Shown piece by piece: positions 42,601 through 50,924 of a DNA stretch of 64,000 nt. This stretch comes from Oceanicola sp. (GTDB lineage: Bacteria > Pseudomonadota > Alphaproteobacteria > Rhodobacterales > Rhodobacteraceae): the NCBI GenBank assembly GCA_017792405.1, contig CP051231.1:4179295-4243294 (forward strand), written 5' to 3'. The translations under genes and the position numbers were made by a program. Position 1 is the stretch's first letter; each line of letters begins with the position of its first letter. A model generated the notes under the pieces. It did no database searches. It saw only the letters and a program-made list of their open reading frames with translations, and had not been told where the DNA came from.

Positions 42601-45156
42601 GATACCGCCACCCTCCGGATCGTCCCGCGCTACTCCGGCAAGGCACTGGTGACGGTCGTCTCCAACCGCCTGATCGACATGAAAACCGTCGATGTCGAAG
42701 CCGAGACCGATACGCTGGTGCAACTCCCCGTTACCGACGACTGGGGCGCAGGTGCCTACGTGAGCGCCACCGTGATCCGCCCGATGGACGTGTCAGAAAA
42801 GCGCGGCCCCGCCCGTGCGCTGGGCCTCAGCCACGCTTCCGTCGATCCCGGCGTGCACCAACTCGCGGCAGTGATCGAAGCCCCCGCCGAGATCCGCCCC
42901 CGCGGCCCGCTCGACGTGGCGGTGAAGGTCGATGGGGTGCAGCCCGGCGAAACCGCCCATGTCACCATCGCCGCTGTTGACCAAGGCATCCTCAACCTCA
43001 CCGGCTTCACCCCGCCGGACCCCTCCGGCCACTACTTCGGCCAGCGGCGGCTCGGCATGGGGATGCGCGACATATACGGCCGCCTGATCGACGGGATGAA
43101 TGGCGCGATGGGCGAAATCCGCTCGGGCGGTGACGCGAACGCAGGCAACAACATGCAATCGCCCCCGCCAACCGAAGAGCTGGTCGCCTATTTCTCCGGC
43201 CCGCTGGAAGTGGGCGCCGATGGCTACGCCCGCACCTCCTTCGACATGCCCTCCTTCAATGGCTCGGTGAAGGTCATGGCCGTGGCATGGTCCAAGACCG
43301 GTGTGGGCGAGGCCTCCGCCGATGTGCTGGTGCGAGATCCCATCGTGCTGCAAGCATCGCTGCCCCGCTTCATGGCGCCGGGTGACGAGGGCCGCCTGCT
43401 GCTGGAAATCACCCATGCCTCCGGCGAAACAGGCCAGATCGGCCTTGCCGTCACCGGCACCGGCGTGACCCTGCCCACCGGCGCAGCCTCCACGATGGAC
43501 CTCGCCGAGGGCCAGACCATCCGCCTGCCGCTCACTGTCGTGGCGGGCGATCCGGGGCTGGCGCAGATCAACGTCGCCCTCACCACGCCTTCCGGCGAGG
43601 TGCTCGACAAGCCGCTCAACCTGCCGATCCAGCTCAACGACCCGGAGGTCTCCCGCACCTCCCGCTTCGAGCTGGCCTCCGGGCAGAGCTTCAGCTTCAC
43701 CCGCGATGTCTTCACCGGCCTGCAACCGGGAACCGGCAAGGCCACGCTGGCCCTCGGCCCACTCGGCCGCTTCGATGTTCCGGGCCTTTTGGCCTCGCTC
43801 GACCGCTACCCCTACGGCTGCACCGAGCAAACCACCTCCCGCGCCATGCCGCTGCTCTACTTCGATGAGGTGAGCCGCGCGATGGGGCTGGAGGAGCGCG
43901 GCGATACCAGGCAGCGTGTCGAAAGCGCGATCACCCGCATCCTCGCCCGCCAGTCCGCTTCCGGCGGCTTCGGCCTCTGGTATGCGAACTCCGACCGTGA
44001 CTTCTGGCTCGACGCCTATGTGACCGACTTCCTCAGCCGGGCACGGGGCAAGGGCTACGAGGTGCCCGCCATCGCCTTCCGCAACGCGCTCGACAACCTG
44101 CGCAATCAGGTCAACTACCAGCCCGACTTCGACGAGGGCGGCGAGGCGATTGCCTATGCGCTGATGGTGCTGGCTCGCGAGGGCGCGGCCTCCATGGGCG
44201 ACCTGCGCTACTACGCCGATGTGAAGCCACAGGCCTTCACCACGCCCCTCGGGGCCGCCCAACTCGGCACCGCGCTGTCGCTCTACGGCGACCCGACCCG
44301 CGCCGATGCCATGTTCACTCGCGCGGCCGCCCAACTGGTGGCCCAGACCGGCAAAGAGCCCGGCACCGGCTGGCGTGACGACTACGGCACCGACCTGCGC
44401 GATGCCGCGGCAGTGCTGGCGCTTGCGGCAGAGGCCGGCAGCCAGGTGGTCAACCGCGAAGCCCTCTCTGTGCGGGTCACCGGCGAAACCGGCTACCGCT
44501 CCACCCAAGAGAAGGTCTGGACCCTGATGGCCGCCAAGGCCCTGATCGACGCCGCCCCCCGCAACGGCTTCACCCGCAACGGCCAGCCGGTCACCGGCCC
44601 TTTGGTCGAGGTTCTGGCCGATGAAACGGCGGCTCAGCCGGTCGAAATCCGCAATGACAGCGGCGCAACGACCACGCTGACGCTCACCACCTTCGGCGTG
44701 CCGTCAGAGCCCGAGCCCGCTGGCGGCAACGGCTATGCCATCGAGCGGCAGTATTACACCATGGAGGGCTTCGGGGTGGACCTCGGCGCCGTGCCTGCGG
44801 GCGAACGCATGCTGGTGGTGCTCACCGTCACGCCCTTCGGCAACCGCGAGGCCCGGCTGATGGTTGACGATGCCCTGCCTGCGGGCTTCGAGATCGACAA
44901 CCCCTCGCTGATCCGCTCCGGCGACATCCGCGAGCTGGACTGGCTCAAGACCACCTCCGCCGAGCACTCCGAATTCCGGCAGGAGCGGTTCCTCTCGGCA
45001 GTAAACTGGCGGTCCGACAAGCCCTTCCGGCTGGCCTACATCGTCCGCGCCATCTCGCCCGGCAGTTACCACCACCCGGCGGCCTCGGTGGAGGATATGT
45101 ATCGCCCCGCCTTCCGCGCCCGCACCGATGCAGGCCGCGTGAAGGTGGTGGAGTAG
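39691..45156 (+). CDS. Bacterial alpha-2-macroglobulin (protease-trapping lipoprotein-like)
   Basis: Very large envelope protein of 1821 residues that traps proteases through a thioester, thought to protect the periplasm after outer membrane damage. Start is ATG 39691, giving the signal peptide MRRLLAPLLCLLLLAVTGLP and cleavage near VTAQQ; there is no lipobox cysteine. An N-terminal PAN/apple-like domain (about 42-90) has Cys62, 66, 72 and 84. MG and bait regions follow. The thioester motif is YPYGCTEQTT, with Cys1377-Thr-Glu1379-Gln1380. It is followed by the glycolipid-binding-like gene and pbpC, which is the classical companion of this protein. Confidence 0.93.
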   Translation: MRRLLAPLLCLLLLAVTGLPVTAQQGPGAPAPIPERRLIPEKDTDFYGADLRALFDTSYDACRTACLADTACGAFTFNARSNACFPKRGVERREPYEGAQSATVVSEAPDRIALARSRAAELAFLRPGDLSSARDFAEGMASLHSPAGWTLDRLQSGALEAFRNGNAREAMIWMGPAVVLADRDDQWIDYARYALDATGENSSQKRQYDRRALMGAINGYLRADTPSEQSSALKVMASALERAGRGRDMIPALRLAQATLPEPGTQAALDDALGKYGFRVTDDQVDPNPVVPRICATFSERLAESGTDYAPYVSLPGTSFTAEASGNQLCIEGLVHGERYRVVLRAGLPSATGEKMAKDVELSFYVRDRAAQVRFPGRAYVLPKTTDAAIPIVTVNTEEVDLTLHRVSDRNLLRVIQESYFGRPLNEWEEDYFEGDIAETVWEGTGHMERRLNEDVTTRLPMAEAIADLPAGVYALKAAIRGADPYENPAATQWFVISDIGLASMSGADGLHVFTRSLTNADPIEGLSVTLLSRSNRELGQATTDAQGYAKFESGLTLGRGGAAPAMVLVKNGDDDMGFLSLTDPSFDLSDRGVEGREPAGAVDAFLTTDRGAYRAGETIYATALVRDAKAEAVQGLPLTAILTRPDGVEYARHFSAEGVDGGHVFSMPVSGVAPRGAWSLALHADPKAPPIATRTVLVEDFLPERIDFSIDVPTKGLTEGEAVAGVEVRYLFGAPGAGLPVEGELRISPRRQLEGFAGYHFGTHNSGARPQTSYLNSTTTDDEGMAQLALDMPGEMEAFDGPIEARLTVRVAEGSGRPVERREAVVTGPGKPMIGIKPAFEGVVPEGTEAAFSVIAVDADLAPAEMSVKWTLNRVTRRYQWYSEYGAWNWEPITRRERIATGEGRLGETPLQVAGLVEWGNYELVVERVDGAFTAASYEFYAGWYAPADVSSTPDTLDVSLDAESYKPGDTATLRIVPRYSGKALVTVVSNRLIDMKTVDVEAETDTLVQLPVTDDWGAGAYVSATVIRPMDVSEKRGPARALGLSHASVDPGVHQLAAVIEAPAEIRPRGPLDVAVKVDGVQPGETAHVTIAAVDQGILNLTGFTPPDPSGHYFGQRRLGMGMRDIYGRLIDGMNGAMGEIRSGGDANAGNNMQSPPPTEELVAYFSGPLEVGADGYARTSFDMPSFNGSVKVMAVAWSKTGVGEASADVLVRDPIVLQASLPRFMAPGDEGRLLLEITHASGETGQIGLAVTGTGVTLPTGAASTMDLAEGQTIRLPLTVVAGDPGLAQINVALTTPSGEVLDKPLNLPIQLNDPEVSRTSRFELASGQSFSFTRDVFTGLQPGTGKATLALGPLGRFDVPGLLASLDRYPYGCTEQTTSRAMPLLYFDEVSRAMGLEERGDTRQRVESAITRILARQSASGGFGLWYANSDRDFWLDAYVTDFLSRARGKGYEVPAIAFRNALDNLRNQVNYQPDFDEGGEAIAYALMVLAREGAASMGDLRYYADVKPQAFTTPLGAAQLGTALSLYGDPTRADAMFTRAAAQLVAQTGKEPGTGWRDDYGTDLRDAAAVLALAAEAGSQVVNREALSVRVTGETGYRSTQEKVWTLMAAKALIDAAPRNGFTRNGQPVTGPLVEVLADETAAQPVEIRNDSGATTTLTLTTFGVPSEPEPAGGNGYAIERQYYTMEGFGVDLGAVPAGERMLVVLTVTPFGNREARLMVDDALPAGFEIDNPSLIRSGDIRELDWLKTTSAEHSEFRQERFLSAVNWRSDKPFRLAYIVRAISPGSYHHPAASVEDMYRPAFRARTDAGRVKVVE

Positions 45157-45170
45157 GGCCGGGGGAACGG

Positions 45171-45731
45171 GTGAAAAACGGCAAGCCCCACGCCACGGCC
45201 CGCTGGCGCCGGCTCGACCGGCCCGGCGAAGACACCTGCCGCCTCGTCGAGGAGCCCGGCGGTTGGATGCTCTGCGGCCACGCCCGCTACGACCACGGCG
45301 GCCAGCGCACCGCGCTGGATTACGTGGTGCGCTGCAATGCAGGTTGGGAGACGCAGTCGGCCGATGTGACCGGCCTCATGGGCGGGCAGGAGGTTGCTTG
45401 GCGGCTGCTGAAAGGCCCGACCGGCTGGTGCCTTGGCGATGGGCCAGGCCAGCTCGAAGATTGCGTCGATATCGACCTCGCCTTCACTCCCGCCACCAAT
45501 CTCCTGCCGCTCCGCAGGCTCGCCTTCGAAGGCACCGAAGAGGTGGCCGCCGCCTGGTTCCGCGAAGAGGAGAACGGCTCGCTCACCCGGCTCCCCCAGC
45601 GCTATACCCAAAAGGGCGCGGGCCGCTTCACCTATGCCTCCCCCGGTTTCGAGGCCGATCTTCAGGTGCATCCCACCGGCTTCGTCACCAGTTACCCCGG
45701 CCTCTGGGAGGGCACCGTCGATGTGGCGTGA
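45171..45731 (+). CDS. Putative glycolipid-binding protein (DUF1089-like)
   Basis: Protein of 186 residues starting with GTG at 45171, with GGGGGAA close upstream. Features: ARWRRLDRPGEDTCRLVEEP, VVRCNAGWETQSADVTGLMG, GTEEVAAAWFREEENGSLTR and FTYASPGFEADLQVHPTGFV. This matches the family described as putative glycolipid-binding. No signal peptide is visible. It is placed between A2M and PbpC, with its stop overlapping the pbpC start by 11 bases. Its role in that pair has not been described to my knowledge. Confidence 0.78.
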   Translation: MKNGKPHATARWRRLDRPGEDTCRLVEEPGGWMLCGHARYDHGGQRTALDYVVRCNAGWETQSADVTGLMGGQEVAWRLLKGPTGWCLGDGPGQLEDCVDIDLAFTPATNLLPLRRLAFEGTEEVAAAWFREEENGSLTRLPQRYTQKGAGRFTYASPGFEADLQVHPTGFVTSYPGLWEGTVDVA

Positions 45732-47778
45732 GCGGCTCATCGCGCGGCTGGCGGTGTGCACCGCCGTCGCCCTCTTCGCGCTCGCACTGGGCCGCGACAA
45801 GCTCGATGCATGGGTCGAAGCCACGGTGCTGCCCCCGCTGGTGGCCGAAACCTCCCCCGAGGTGCTCGCCCGCGACGGCACCTTGCTGCGGGCCTACACC
45901 GTCTCCGATGGCCGCTGGCGGCTGCACACCACGCTGGGCGAGGTCGACCCGCGCTATGTCGACATGCTGCTGGCCTATGAAGACAAGCGCTTCCGCACCC
46001 ATCCGGGGGTGGACTGGCGTGCCACCCTGCGGGCCGTGGGGCAGGCCGTCTGGAACGGCAAGGTCATCTCCGGCGGCTCCACGCTCTCCATGCAGGTCGC
46101 CCGCATCCTCGAAGATGGCTCGACCGGGCAGTGGCAAGGCAAGATCCGGCAGGTCCGCCTCGCTCTGGCGATGGAGCGGCGGCTGGGCAAGGACGCGATC
46201 CTAGAACTCTACCTCAACCGCGCGCCCTTCGGCGGCAACCTAGAAGGTGTGCGCGCGGCCTCGCTCGCCTACTTCGGCAAGGAGCCTCGCCGCCTGACCC
46301 CCGCCGAAGCGGCGCTGCTCGTCGCCCTGCCGCAGTCGCCCGAGCGCCGCCGCCCCGACCGCGCCAACGATGCTGCCACCGCGGCCCGCGGCCGCGTGCT
46401 CGACCGGATGGTGGGCAAAGGCCTGCTTACCGCGCCCGAGGCCCGCGCCGCCCTGCGCGACCCGGTGCCCGCCCGCCGTCGCGACTTCCCGGCTTTGGCG
46501 CCCCATCTTTCCGATCACCTTCTGGCCCAAAACCCCATCGGCACCCGCCACCCCACAACCATCGACAAGCGCCTTCAGCAGGCGCTCGAACCGCTCGCCG
46601 CGCAAACCGCCCGCGAGATCGGCGAGACCATTTCCGTCGCTGTCGTCGTGGCCGACCACCAGACCGGTGAAATCCTCGCCACCGTCGGCTCGGCGGGCTA
46701 CCTCGACGACAGCCGCGCCGGCTGGGTCGACATGACCCGCGCCTTCCGCTCCCCCGGCTCGGCGCTCAAACCGCTGGTTTACGGCCTCGCCTTCGACCAA
46801 GGGCTGGGCCATCCCGAAACACTGATCGAAGACAGGCCGATGGCCTTCGGCAGCTATGCCCCCCAGAACTTTGACAACCACTATCGCGGCACCATCCGGC
46901 TCTCCGAGGCGCTGCGGCAATCGTTGAACATCCCCGTGGTGCAACTCACCGAGGCCCTCACGCCCGAGCGCCTGCTGGCCCACATGCGCCGCGCCGGGAT
47001 GGAGCCCAAGCTGCCGCAGGGCCGCCCCGGCCTCGCCGTGGCGCTGGGCGGCCTCGGCGTCACGCTCACGGACCTCACCCAACTCTACGCCGCCATCGCC
47101 CGCGGCGGCGAGAGCATCGCCCTCTCCGCCGCCCAAAGCCCGCACCGCGCCGCGCCCCGGCGCGTGCTCTCCCCCGAAGCGGCCTGGCAGGTGACCCATA
47201 TCCTCGCCCAGCTCACCCCGCCGCCCCGCGCCTCCCACGGGCCGATGGCGTGGAAAACCGGCACCAGCTACGGCCACCGCGATGCATGGGCCGTGGGCTA
47301 TGACGCGCGGCACGTGGTGGGCGTGTGGATCGGCCGCGCCGATGGCACGCCGGTCCCCGGTGCCTTCGGCGCAGGCATCGCCGGCCCGCTGCTCTTTGCC
47401 AGCTTTGACCGGCTGAAAGATACCCGCGAGGCTTTTTCGCCCCCGCCACCCTCGGTGCTGCTGGTCTCCAACGGTGAGCTGCCCCAGCCGCTCCGCCACT
47501 TCGCCTCCCGCTCCGCCGCGCTCTCCACCACTGCCCCCGGTGCCCCCAAGCTCGCCTACCCGCCCGACGGGGCCGAGCTGGAGACGGGCGGCGCGCTGGT
47601 GGTCAAACTCCGCGATGGCCGCCCGCCCTTCACCTTGCTCGCCAACGGCGCCCCGCTGGCCACCGGCCTGCGCGCCCGCGAGGCCCAGTTCGACTGGTCC
47701 GCCCCCGGCTACCTGCAACTCACCGTGATTGACGCTTCGGGCGCCACCGCCCGGTCCTCCATCCGGGTGCTGGATTGA
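45721..47778 (+). CDS. pbpC: Penicillin-binding protein 1C
   Basis: Bifunctional peptidoglycan synthase of 685 residues, anchored by an N-terminal helix (IARLAVCTAVALFALALG). The transglycosylase domain has catalytic Glu87 in LLAYEDKRFRTHPG and GGSTLSMQVAR. The transpeptidase domain has Ser347-x-x-Lys350 in SPGSALKPLVYG, an SLN block in QSLNIPVVQ, and KTG at 512-514 in WKTGTSYG. A C-terminal BiPBP_C domain is present. The start at 45721 overlaps the preceding gene by 11 bases; an earlier in-frame ATG at 45433 is within that gene and unlikely. The A2M partner lies just upstream. Confidence 0.95.
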   Translation: MWRERLIARLAVCTAVALFALALGRDKLDAWVEATVLPPLVAETSPEVLARDGTLLRAYTVSDGRWRLHTTLGEVDPRYVDMLLAYEDKRFRTHPGVDWRATLRAVGQAVWNGKVISGGSTLSMQVARILEDGSTGQWQGKIRQVRLALAMERRLGKDAILELYLNRAPFGGNLEGVRAASLAYFGKEPRRLTPAEAALLVALPQSPERRRPDRANDAATAARGRVLDRMVGKGLLTAPEARAALRDPVPARRRDFPALAPHLSDHLLAQNPIGTRHPTTIDKRLQQALEPLAAQTAREIGETISVAVVVADHQTGEILATVGSAGYLDDSRAGWVDMTRAFRSPGSALKPLVYGLAFDQGLGHPETLIEDRPMAFGSYAPQNFDNHYRGTIRLSEALRQSLNIPVVQLTEALTPERLLAHMRRAGMEPKLPQGRPGLAVALGGLGVTLTDLTQLYAAIARGGESIALSAAQSPHRAAPRRVLSPEAAWQVTHILAQLTPPPRASHGPMAWKTGTSYGHRDAWAVGYDARHVVGVWIGRADGTPVPGAFGAGIAGPLLFASFDRLKDTREAFSPPPPSVLLVSNGELPQPLRHFASRSAALSTTAPGAPKLAYPPDGAELETGGALVVKLRDGRPPFTLLANGAPLATGLRAREAQFDWSAPGYLQLTVIDASGATARSSIRVLD

Positions 47779-47804
47779 GAGCATCGGCCAGAAGAGATTT
47801 TGGT

Positions 47805-47833
47805 GGATATTTGAAGCAAGAAAATGAAGCAGG
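47805..47833 (+). repeat. 3'-end motif copy 2 (after pbpC)
   Basis: Starts GGATATTTGAAGCAAGAAAA and continues TGAAGCAGG, 26 bases after the pbpC stop in the sense direction. It differs from the copy after leuB by one base in a 20-base core. Unlike the other copies it has no GC hairpin before it. Confidence 0.6.
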
Positions 47834-47942
47834 GCGCACTCAGCCTCATTTTCCGGCTACAATGCCTCCACCACCCTGCCCGCAGCTTGCGCGATGCCGG
47901 GGCAGGGCGTAGGGAAGGGAAACATCCCTCAGGAGGCTCCCC

Positions 47943-48674
47943 ATGCAGACTGCCACTGCCGATGCACCCCTCGCCCACAACCGCCTGCCCGATGATCGCC
48001 TGATCGTTGCGCTCGATGTGCCCAACGCGGTGCAGGGGCTCGAACTGGCCGGGCAGCTGAACGCGGCAGTGAGCTTCTACAAGATCGGGCTAGGCATGCT
48101 CTGCGGCGGCGGCATGGCGCTGGCCAACGAGCTGAAGCAAGAGCACGGCAAGCGCATCTTCCTCGACATGAAGCTGTTCGACATCGGCGCCACCGTGGAG
48201 GCTGCCGTGCGCGGGATCGCCCAGTTCGAGCTGGATTTTCTCACCGTCCACGGCGACCCGCATGTGGTTAGGGCCGCGCAGGAGGGCAAGGGCGGCACCG
48301 ATCTGCAAATCCTCGCAGTGACCATCCTCACCTCGCTCGACCGGGCCGATCTGGATGCCGGGCTGATCCGCGCGGGCGACGTGGCCGAGATCGTCACCGA
48401 ACGCGCTGCCAAGGCCTTCGAGGCCGGGGCCGACGGGGTCATCGCCTCGCCGCACGAGGCCGCCGCCATCCGGGCGTTGCCTCAGGCTGAAGGCAAGCTC
48501 ATCGTCACCCCCGGCGTCCGCCCCACCGGCAGCGCCAAGGGCGACCAGAAGCGCATCGCCACGCCCGCCTTCGCGGTGGAGCAGGGGGCAGACCACATCG
48601 TGGTGGGCCGTCCGGTGTGGCAGGCCGAAAACCCCGATGCCGCGGCGCGCGCTATCGTGGCCGAACTGCCCTGA
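47943..48674 (+). CDS. pyrF: Orotidine-5'-phosphate decarboxylase
   Basis: Last step of UMP synthesis, 243 residues. The active-site helix and Lys are in IFLDMKLFDIGATVEAAVRG, and LIVALDVPNAVQGLELAGQL at the start, with ITPGVRP-type IVTPGVRPTGSAKGDQKRIA and DHIVVGRPVWQAENP near the end. The IFLDMKLFDIG form is the common alphaproteobacterial version of DLKLHDIP. GGAGG lies before the start. Confidence 0.96.
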   Translation: MQTATADAPLAHNRLPDDRLIVALDVPNAVQGLELAGQLNAAVSFYKIGLGMLCGGGMALANELKQEHGKRIFLDMKLFDIGATVEAAVRGIAQFELDFLTVHGDPHVVRAAQEGKGGTDLQILAVTILTSLDRADLDAGLIRAGDVAEIVTERAAKAFEAGADGVIASPHEAAAIRALPQAEGKLIVTPGVRPTGSAKGDQKRIATPAFAVEQGADHIVVGRPVWQAENPDAAARAIVAELP

Positions 48675-48683
48675 GCCTGGCCC

Positions 48684-49097
48684 TTACTGCCCGAAGCAAC
48701 TGAAGCTCTCCGGGTCGATCCCGCTCTCACCGGGCCGGGTGTAAAAGAGCGTCCAGCTCTGGCCCATGCCGCCTTCAACACCGGCGGCGCCGTAGCTCAA
48801 CCCGCACACATCCTCACCCCGCTCGCCGCAGGCATGGCGCAGCGCCAGCGGCTGGCCCGAGACCGTGCCGAACAAGGTCATGTCGGCCAGAAAATCGACC
48901 ACCTGCCAGCCGCCCTCCGGCGGCTCGCTCTCGAGGTAGCAGCCATCGTCCTGCATGGGGGCCGCGGCATGAGCCATCACCGCACGCAGCGCCGCGCGGG
49001 TGGCGTCATCATCGTGGCCATCGGCCTGCGCCGCGAGCCACCAGCCCATGCCGCAGACGCCGAGCGCCACCCCCAGCAAGGCCGCCCACTTCGTCAT
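48684..49097 (-). CDS. Probable Tai4-type immunity protein
   Basis: Exported protein of 137 residues: signal or anchor segment WAALLGVALGVCGMGWWLAA, then an acidic soluble part with five cysteines (DDGCYLE, RHACGERGEDVCGLSY, FSCFGQ). Its start overlaps the stop of the Tae4-type amidase gene by four bases (ATGA). Immunity proteins to Tae4 are small periplasmic proteins encoded in this way, so immunity is the natural reading. I cannot confirm the family by sequence motif, and a role as a separate envelope protein is possible. Confidence 0.6.
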   Translation of the reverse strand: MTKWAALLGVALGVCGMGWWLAAQADGHDDDATRAALRAVMAHAAAPMQDDGCYLESEPPEGGWQVVDFLADMTLFGTVSGQPLALRHACGERGEDVCGLSYGAAGVEGGMGQSWTLFYTRPGESGIDPESFSCFGQ

Positions 49098-49624
49098 TTG
49101 ACCTCCCAAAACCAGATCTGCTTGGCCTTGTTGCGGTCGCTCAGGTCGCCGCTGTCCTCGGCATCCTCCCGCAACGCCATCGAGCCGTCACCGGAGCAGT
49201 GGGAGCCGTTCCACAGGTCGATATGGTCGCCCGAACGATTGGCGAAGCTCTGCAGCTTCCCACTCGGCAGGCTGCGCTGCCAGTAGTCCTTGAAAAAGAT
49301 GAACCCGGTGCGCCCGTCGAGGGTCTTCTGATACTCCGCCGGGTCGATCTTTTCGCGGCGCCCCATGCCGCCGTAGGGCACACCGGCAAGCCAGTTGCCC
49401 ACGTCTTCGGCGCGAATCGCGTGTTTGTGGTTGGTGTCTTTCTTGTCGCCCCAGCATTTCGTGCCGCGGAAGCCCTTGAGCTTCAGCCCCTGTTCCATCA
49501 GCGCATGGGTGAACCTGATCGCGCATTGGTTCGTGAAGGGGCCGTCGCATGGGTCTGAAAACGCGGGGTAATTGTCCCACAGGGTTTTGAAGGTCACACC
49601 ACCGGTGCCAAGGATATTGGGCAT
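49094..49624 (-). CDS. tae4: T6SS peptidoglycan amidase effector (Tae4 family)
   Basis: Toxin-like amidase of 176 residues that would cut peptide cross-links of peptidoglycan in a competing cell. The family pattern is clear: FKTLWDNYPAFSDPCDGPFT, nucleophile Cys34 in NQCAIRFTHAL, HKHAIRAEDVGNWL, and catalytic His134 in SGDHIDLWNGSH. There is no signal peptide, as expected for T6SS cargo. GGAGAT is 6 bases before the start. The immunity candidate overlaps the stop. No T6SS structural genes, vgrG or hcp are in the window, so it is orphan here and would depend on a system elsewhere. Confidence 0.83.
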   Translation of the reverse strand: MPNILGTGGVTFKTLWDNYPAFSDPCDGPFTNQCAIRFTHALMEQGLKLKGFRGTKCWGDKKDTNHKHAIRAEDVGNWLAGVPYGGMGRREKIDPAEYQKTLDGRTGFIFFKDYWQRSLPSGKLQSFANRSGDHIDLWNGSHCSGDGSMALREDAEDSGDLSDRNKAKQIWFWEVK

Positions 49625-49798
49625 CGTACAATCTCCATCTGTTTAAACCGTCTGAAGCCGCTTGAAAAAATTGCGGCGCTGCCTCCTCAAATGACGCGAG
49701 GCACAAACCCAGAATACCGCATCATCAACTTTGGCGATACCTGCGGACGCAAAAGTCGCCCCGCCGGGCAGGTTTCAGCGCGGCGGGGCAGGGGCAGA

Positions 49799-50425
49799 TC
49801 AATAGGCGATGGTGAACACCTCGCCCCGGTGCTTCGGCGCTTCGAGCTCGTCGACCAGCGCCACAGCGTAATCCTCGGCGCTGATCCGGCTCTCTCCGGC
49901 CTCGTCCGAGAGCAGCACCTCGCCGCCGAGGCGGAATGTGCCGGTTCGCTCACCCGGTGCGATCAGGGCGGCGGGGGCAAAAAAGGTCCACGCCACGCCG
50001 CTGTCCGGCAGGGTCTCCTTGAAGGCCTTCATGCCGGTCGCCTCGGGGAGGATCTCGGGCGGCAGGTTGGGCAGCAGCGGCGAGCCGTCTGGCAGGTTCA
50101 GGGTGCCCGCCCCGCCAACGACCATCAGCGGCACGCCCGCCGCCTTCGCCCCCGCAACCGCACCAGCGCCAATCGCCGCCATCTCGCTCACCGCATCGCC
50201 GGTGCTGCGCGGGCTTACGGTGGTGACGATCACATCCACGCCTTTGGCCGCCTCCGCCACCGCCGCGCCATCTGTCACGTCCAGCGCCACGGCTTCCGCG
50301 CCGTCCGGCAGGGCGATCTTCCCAGGGCTTCGGCTCGCCGCCCGCACGCTATGTCCGCGCTCTGCTGCCTCTTTCAGGATCCGGCTCCCGATCATGCCGC
50401 TTGCACCGATCAAAAGGATGTTCAT
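49799..50425 (-). CDS. NAD(P)-binding oxidoreductase (NmrA-like)
   Basis: Protein of 208 residues from ATG 50425 (GGAG 8 bases upstream; an ATG three codons earlier at 50434 is less well placed). Rossmann entry NILLIGASGMIGSRILKEAA, VIVTTVSPRSTGDA, and LMVVGGAGTLNLPDG. This is the NAD(P)H-binding group often regulated by HxlR proteins. It is divergent from an HxlR-type gene with an inverted repeat between. Confidence 0.85.
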   Translation of the reverse strand: MNILLIGASGMIGSRILKEAAERGHSVRAASRSPGKIALPDGAEAVALDVTDGAAVAEAAKGVDVIVTTVSPRSTGDAVSEMAAIGAGAVAGAKAAGVPLMVVGGAGTLNLPDGSPLLPNLPPEILPEATGMKAFKETLPDSGVAWTFFAPAALIAPGERTGTFRLGGEVLLSDEAGESRISAEDYAVALVDELEAPKHRGEVFTIAY

Positions 50426-50441
50426 CTGTCTCACTCCGTAA

Positions 50442-50462
50442 TAGGTTCCTATTGAGAACCTA
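50442..50462. promoter_or_regulatory. Inverted repeat TAGGTTC-N7-GAACCTA, candidate HxlR operator
   Basis: Perfect 7-7-7 inverted repeat between the divergent NAD(P)-oxidoreductase gene and the HxlR-type regulator gene. Size and location fit a regulator binding site that controls both. Confidence 0.55.
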
Positions 50463-50545
50463 CTTACGCATCAGAACCAGAGGGCGGGAGAGGCATTCTC
50501 CCGTCACATGGTTACCCCGGTGTTACCCCCGAAAGGAGCCGCCCG

Positions 50546-50917
50546 ATGAACATGCAGGCCCGCCGCCGCATCTCCTACGCCTGCCCCATGCGCGATGTGC
50601 TTGACCGCATCGGCGATGCATGGTCGCTGCTGGTGATGCTCGAGCTGATGAATGGCCCCTGCCGCTTCAACGCGCTGGCGAGGGTGGTTGATGGTATTTC
50701 CCGCCGGATGCTCACCGTCACCCTGCGCAACCTCGAGCGTGACGGGCTGGTGAGCCGCGAGGTTCTGCCCACATCGCCGCCCTCGGTGGAATATGCACTC
50801 ACCCCGCTGGGCCTCTCGCTGCAATCGGCCCTCGTCGCCCTGCGCGACTGGGCGGTGGAGCATCAGCCGGCGATCAACACCAACCGCCGCGCCTTCGACG
50901 CCCGCGAAGAGGCCTGA
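50546..50917 (+). CDS. HxlR family winged-helix transcriptional regulator
   Basis: Regulator of 123 residues with the HxlR pattern: CPMRDVLDRIGDAWSLLVML (Cys14 of the redox type), GPCRFNALARVVDGISRRML, TVTLRNLERDGLVSREV and VEYALTPLGLSL. The conserved Cys of this family often responds to quinones or reactive electrophiles. It probably controls the divergent reductase, through the inverted repeat at 50442-50462. Confidence 0.9.
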   Translation: MNMQARRRISYACPMRDVLDRIGDAWSLLVMLELMNGPCRFNALARVVDGISRRMLTVTLRNLERDGLVSREVLPTSPPSVEYALTPLGLSLQSALVALRDWAVEHQPAINTNRRAFDAREEA

Positions 50918-50924
50918 TAAACGC

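Noticed and set aside
39685..42723. 1012-residue minus-strand reading frame opposite the A2M gene
   Set aside because: Composition is His/Gly/Arg-rich, typical of antisense frames in GC-rich DNA; the plus-strand A2M has signal peptide, thioester motif and conserved blocks.
42793..44508. 571-residue minus-strand reading frame
   Set aside because: Also antisense to A2M, no start context or known motif.
46240..47784. 514-residue minus-strand reading frame opposite pbpC
   Set aside because: Antisense shadow; pbpC on the plus strand carries all catalytic motifs.
39570..49653. Shared 13-mer GTTTAAACCGTCT at 39570 and 49641
   Set aside because: Matches of this length are expected by chance in a 64-kb window, and the two contexts have nothing in common.
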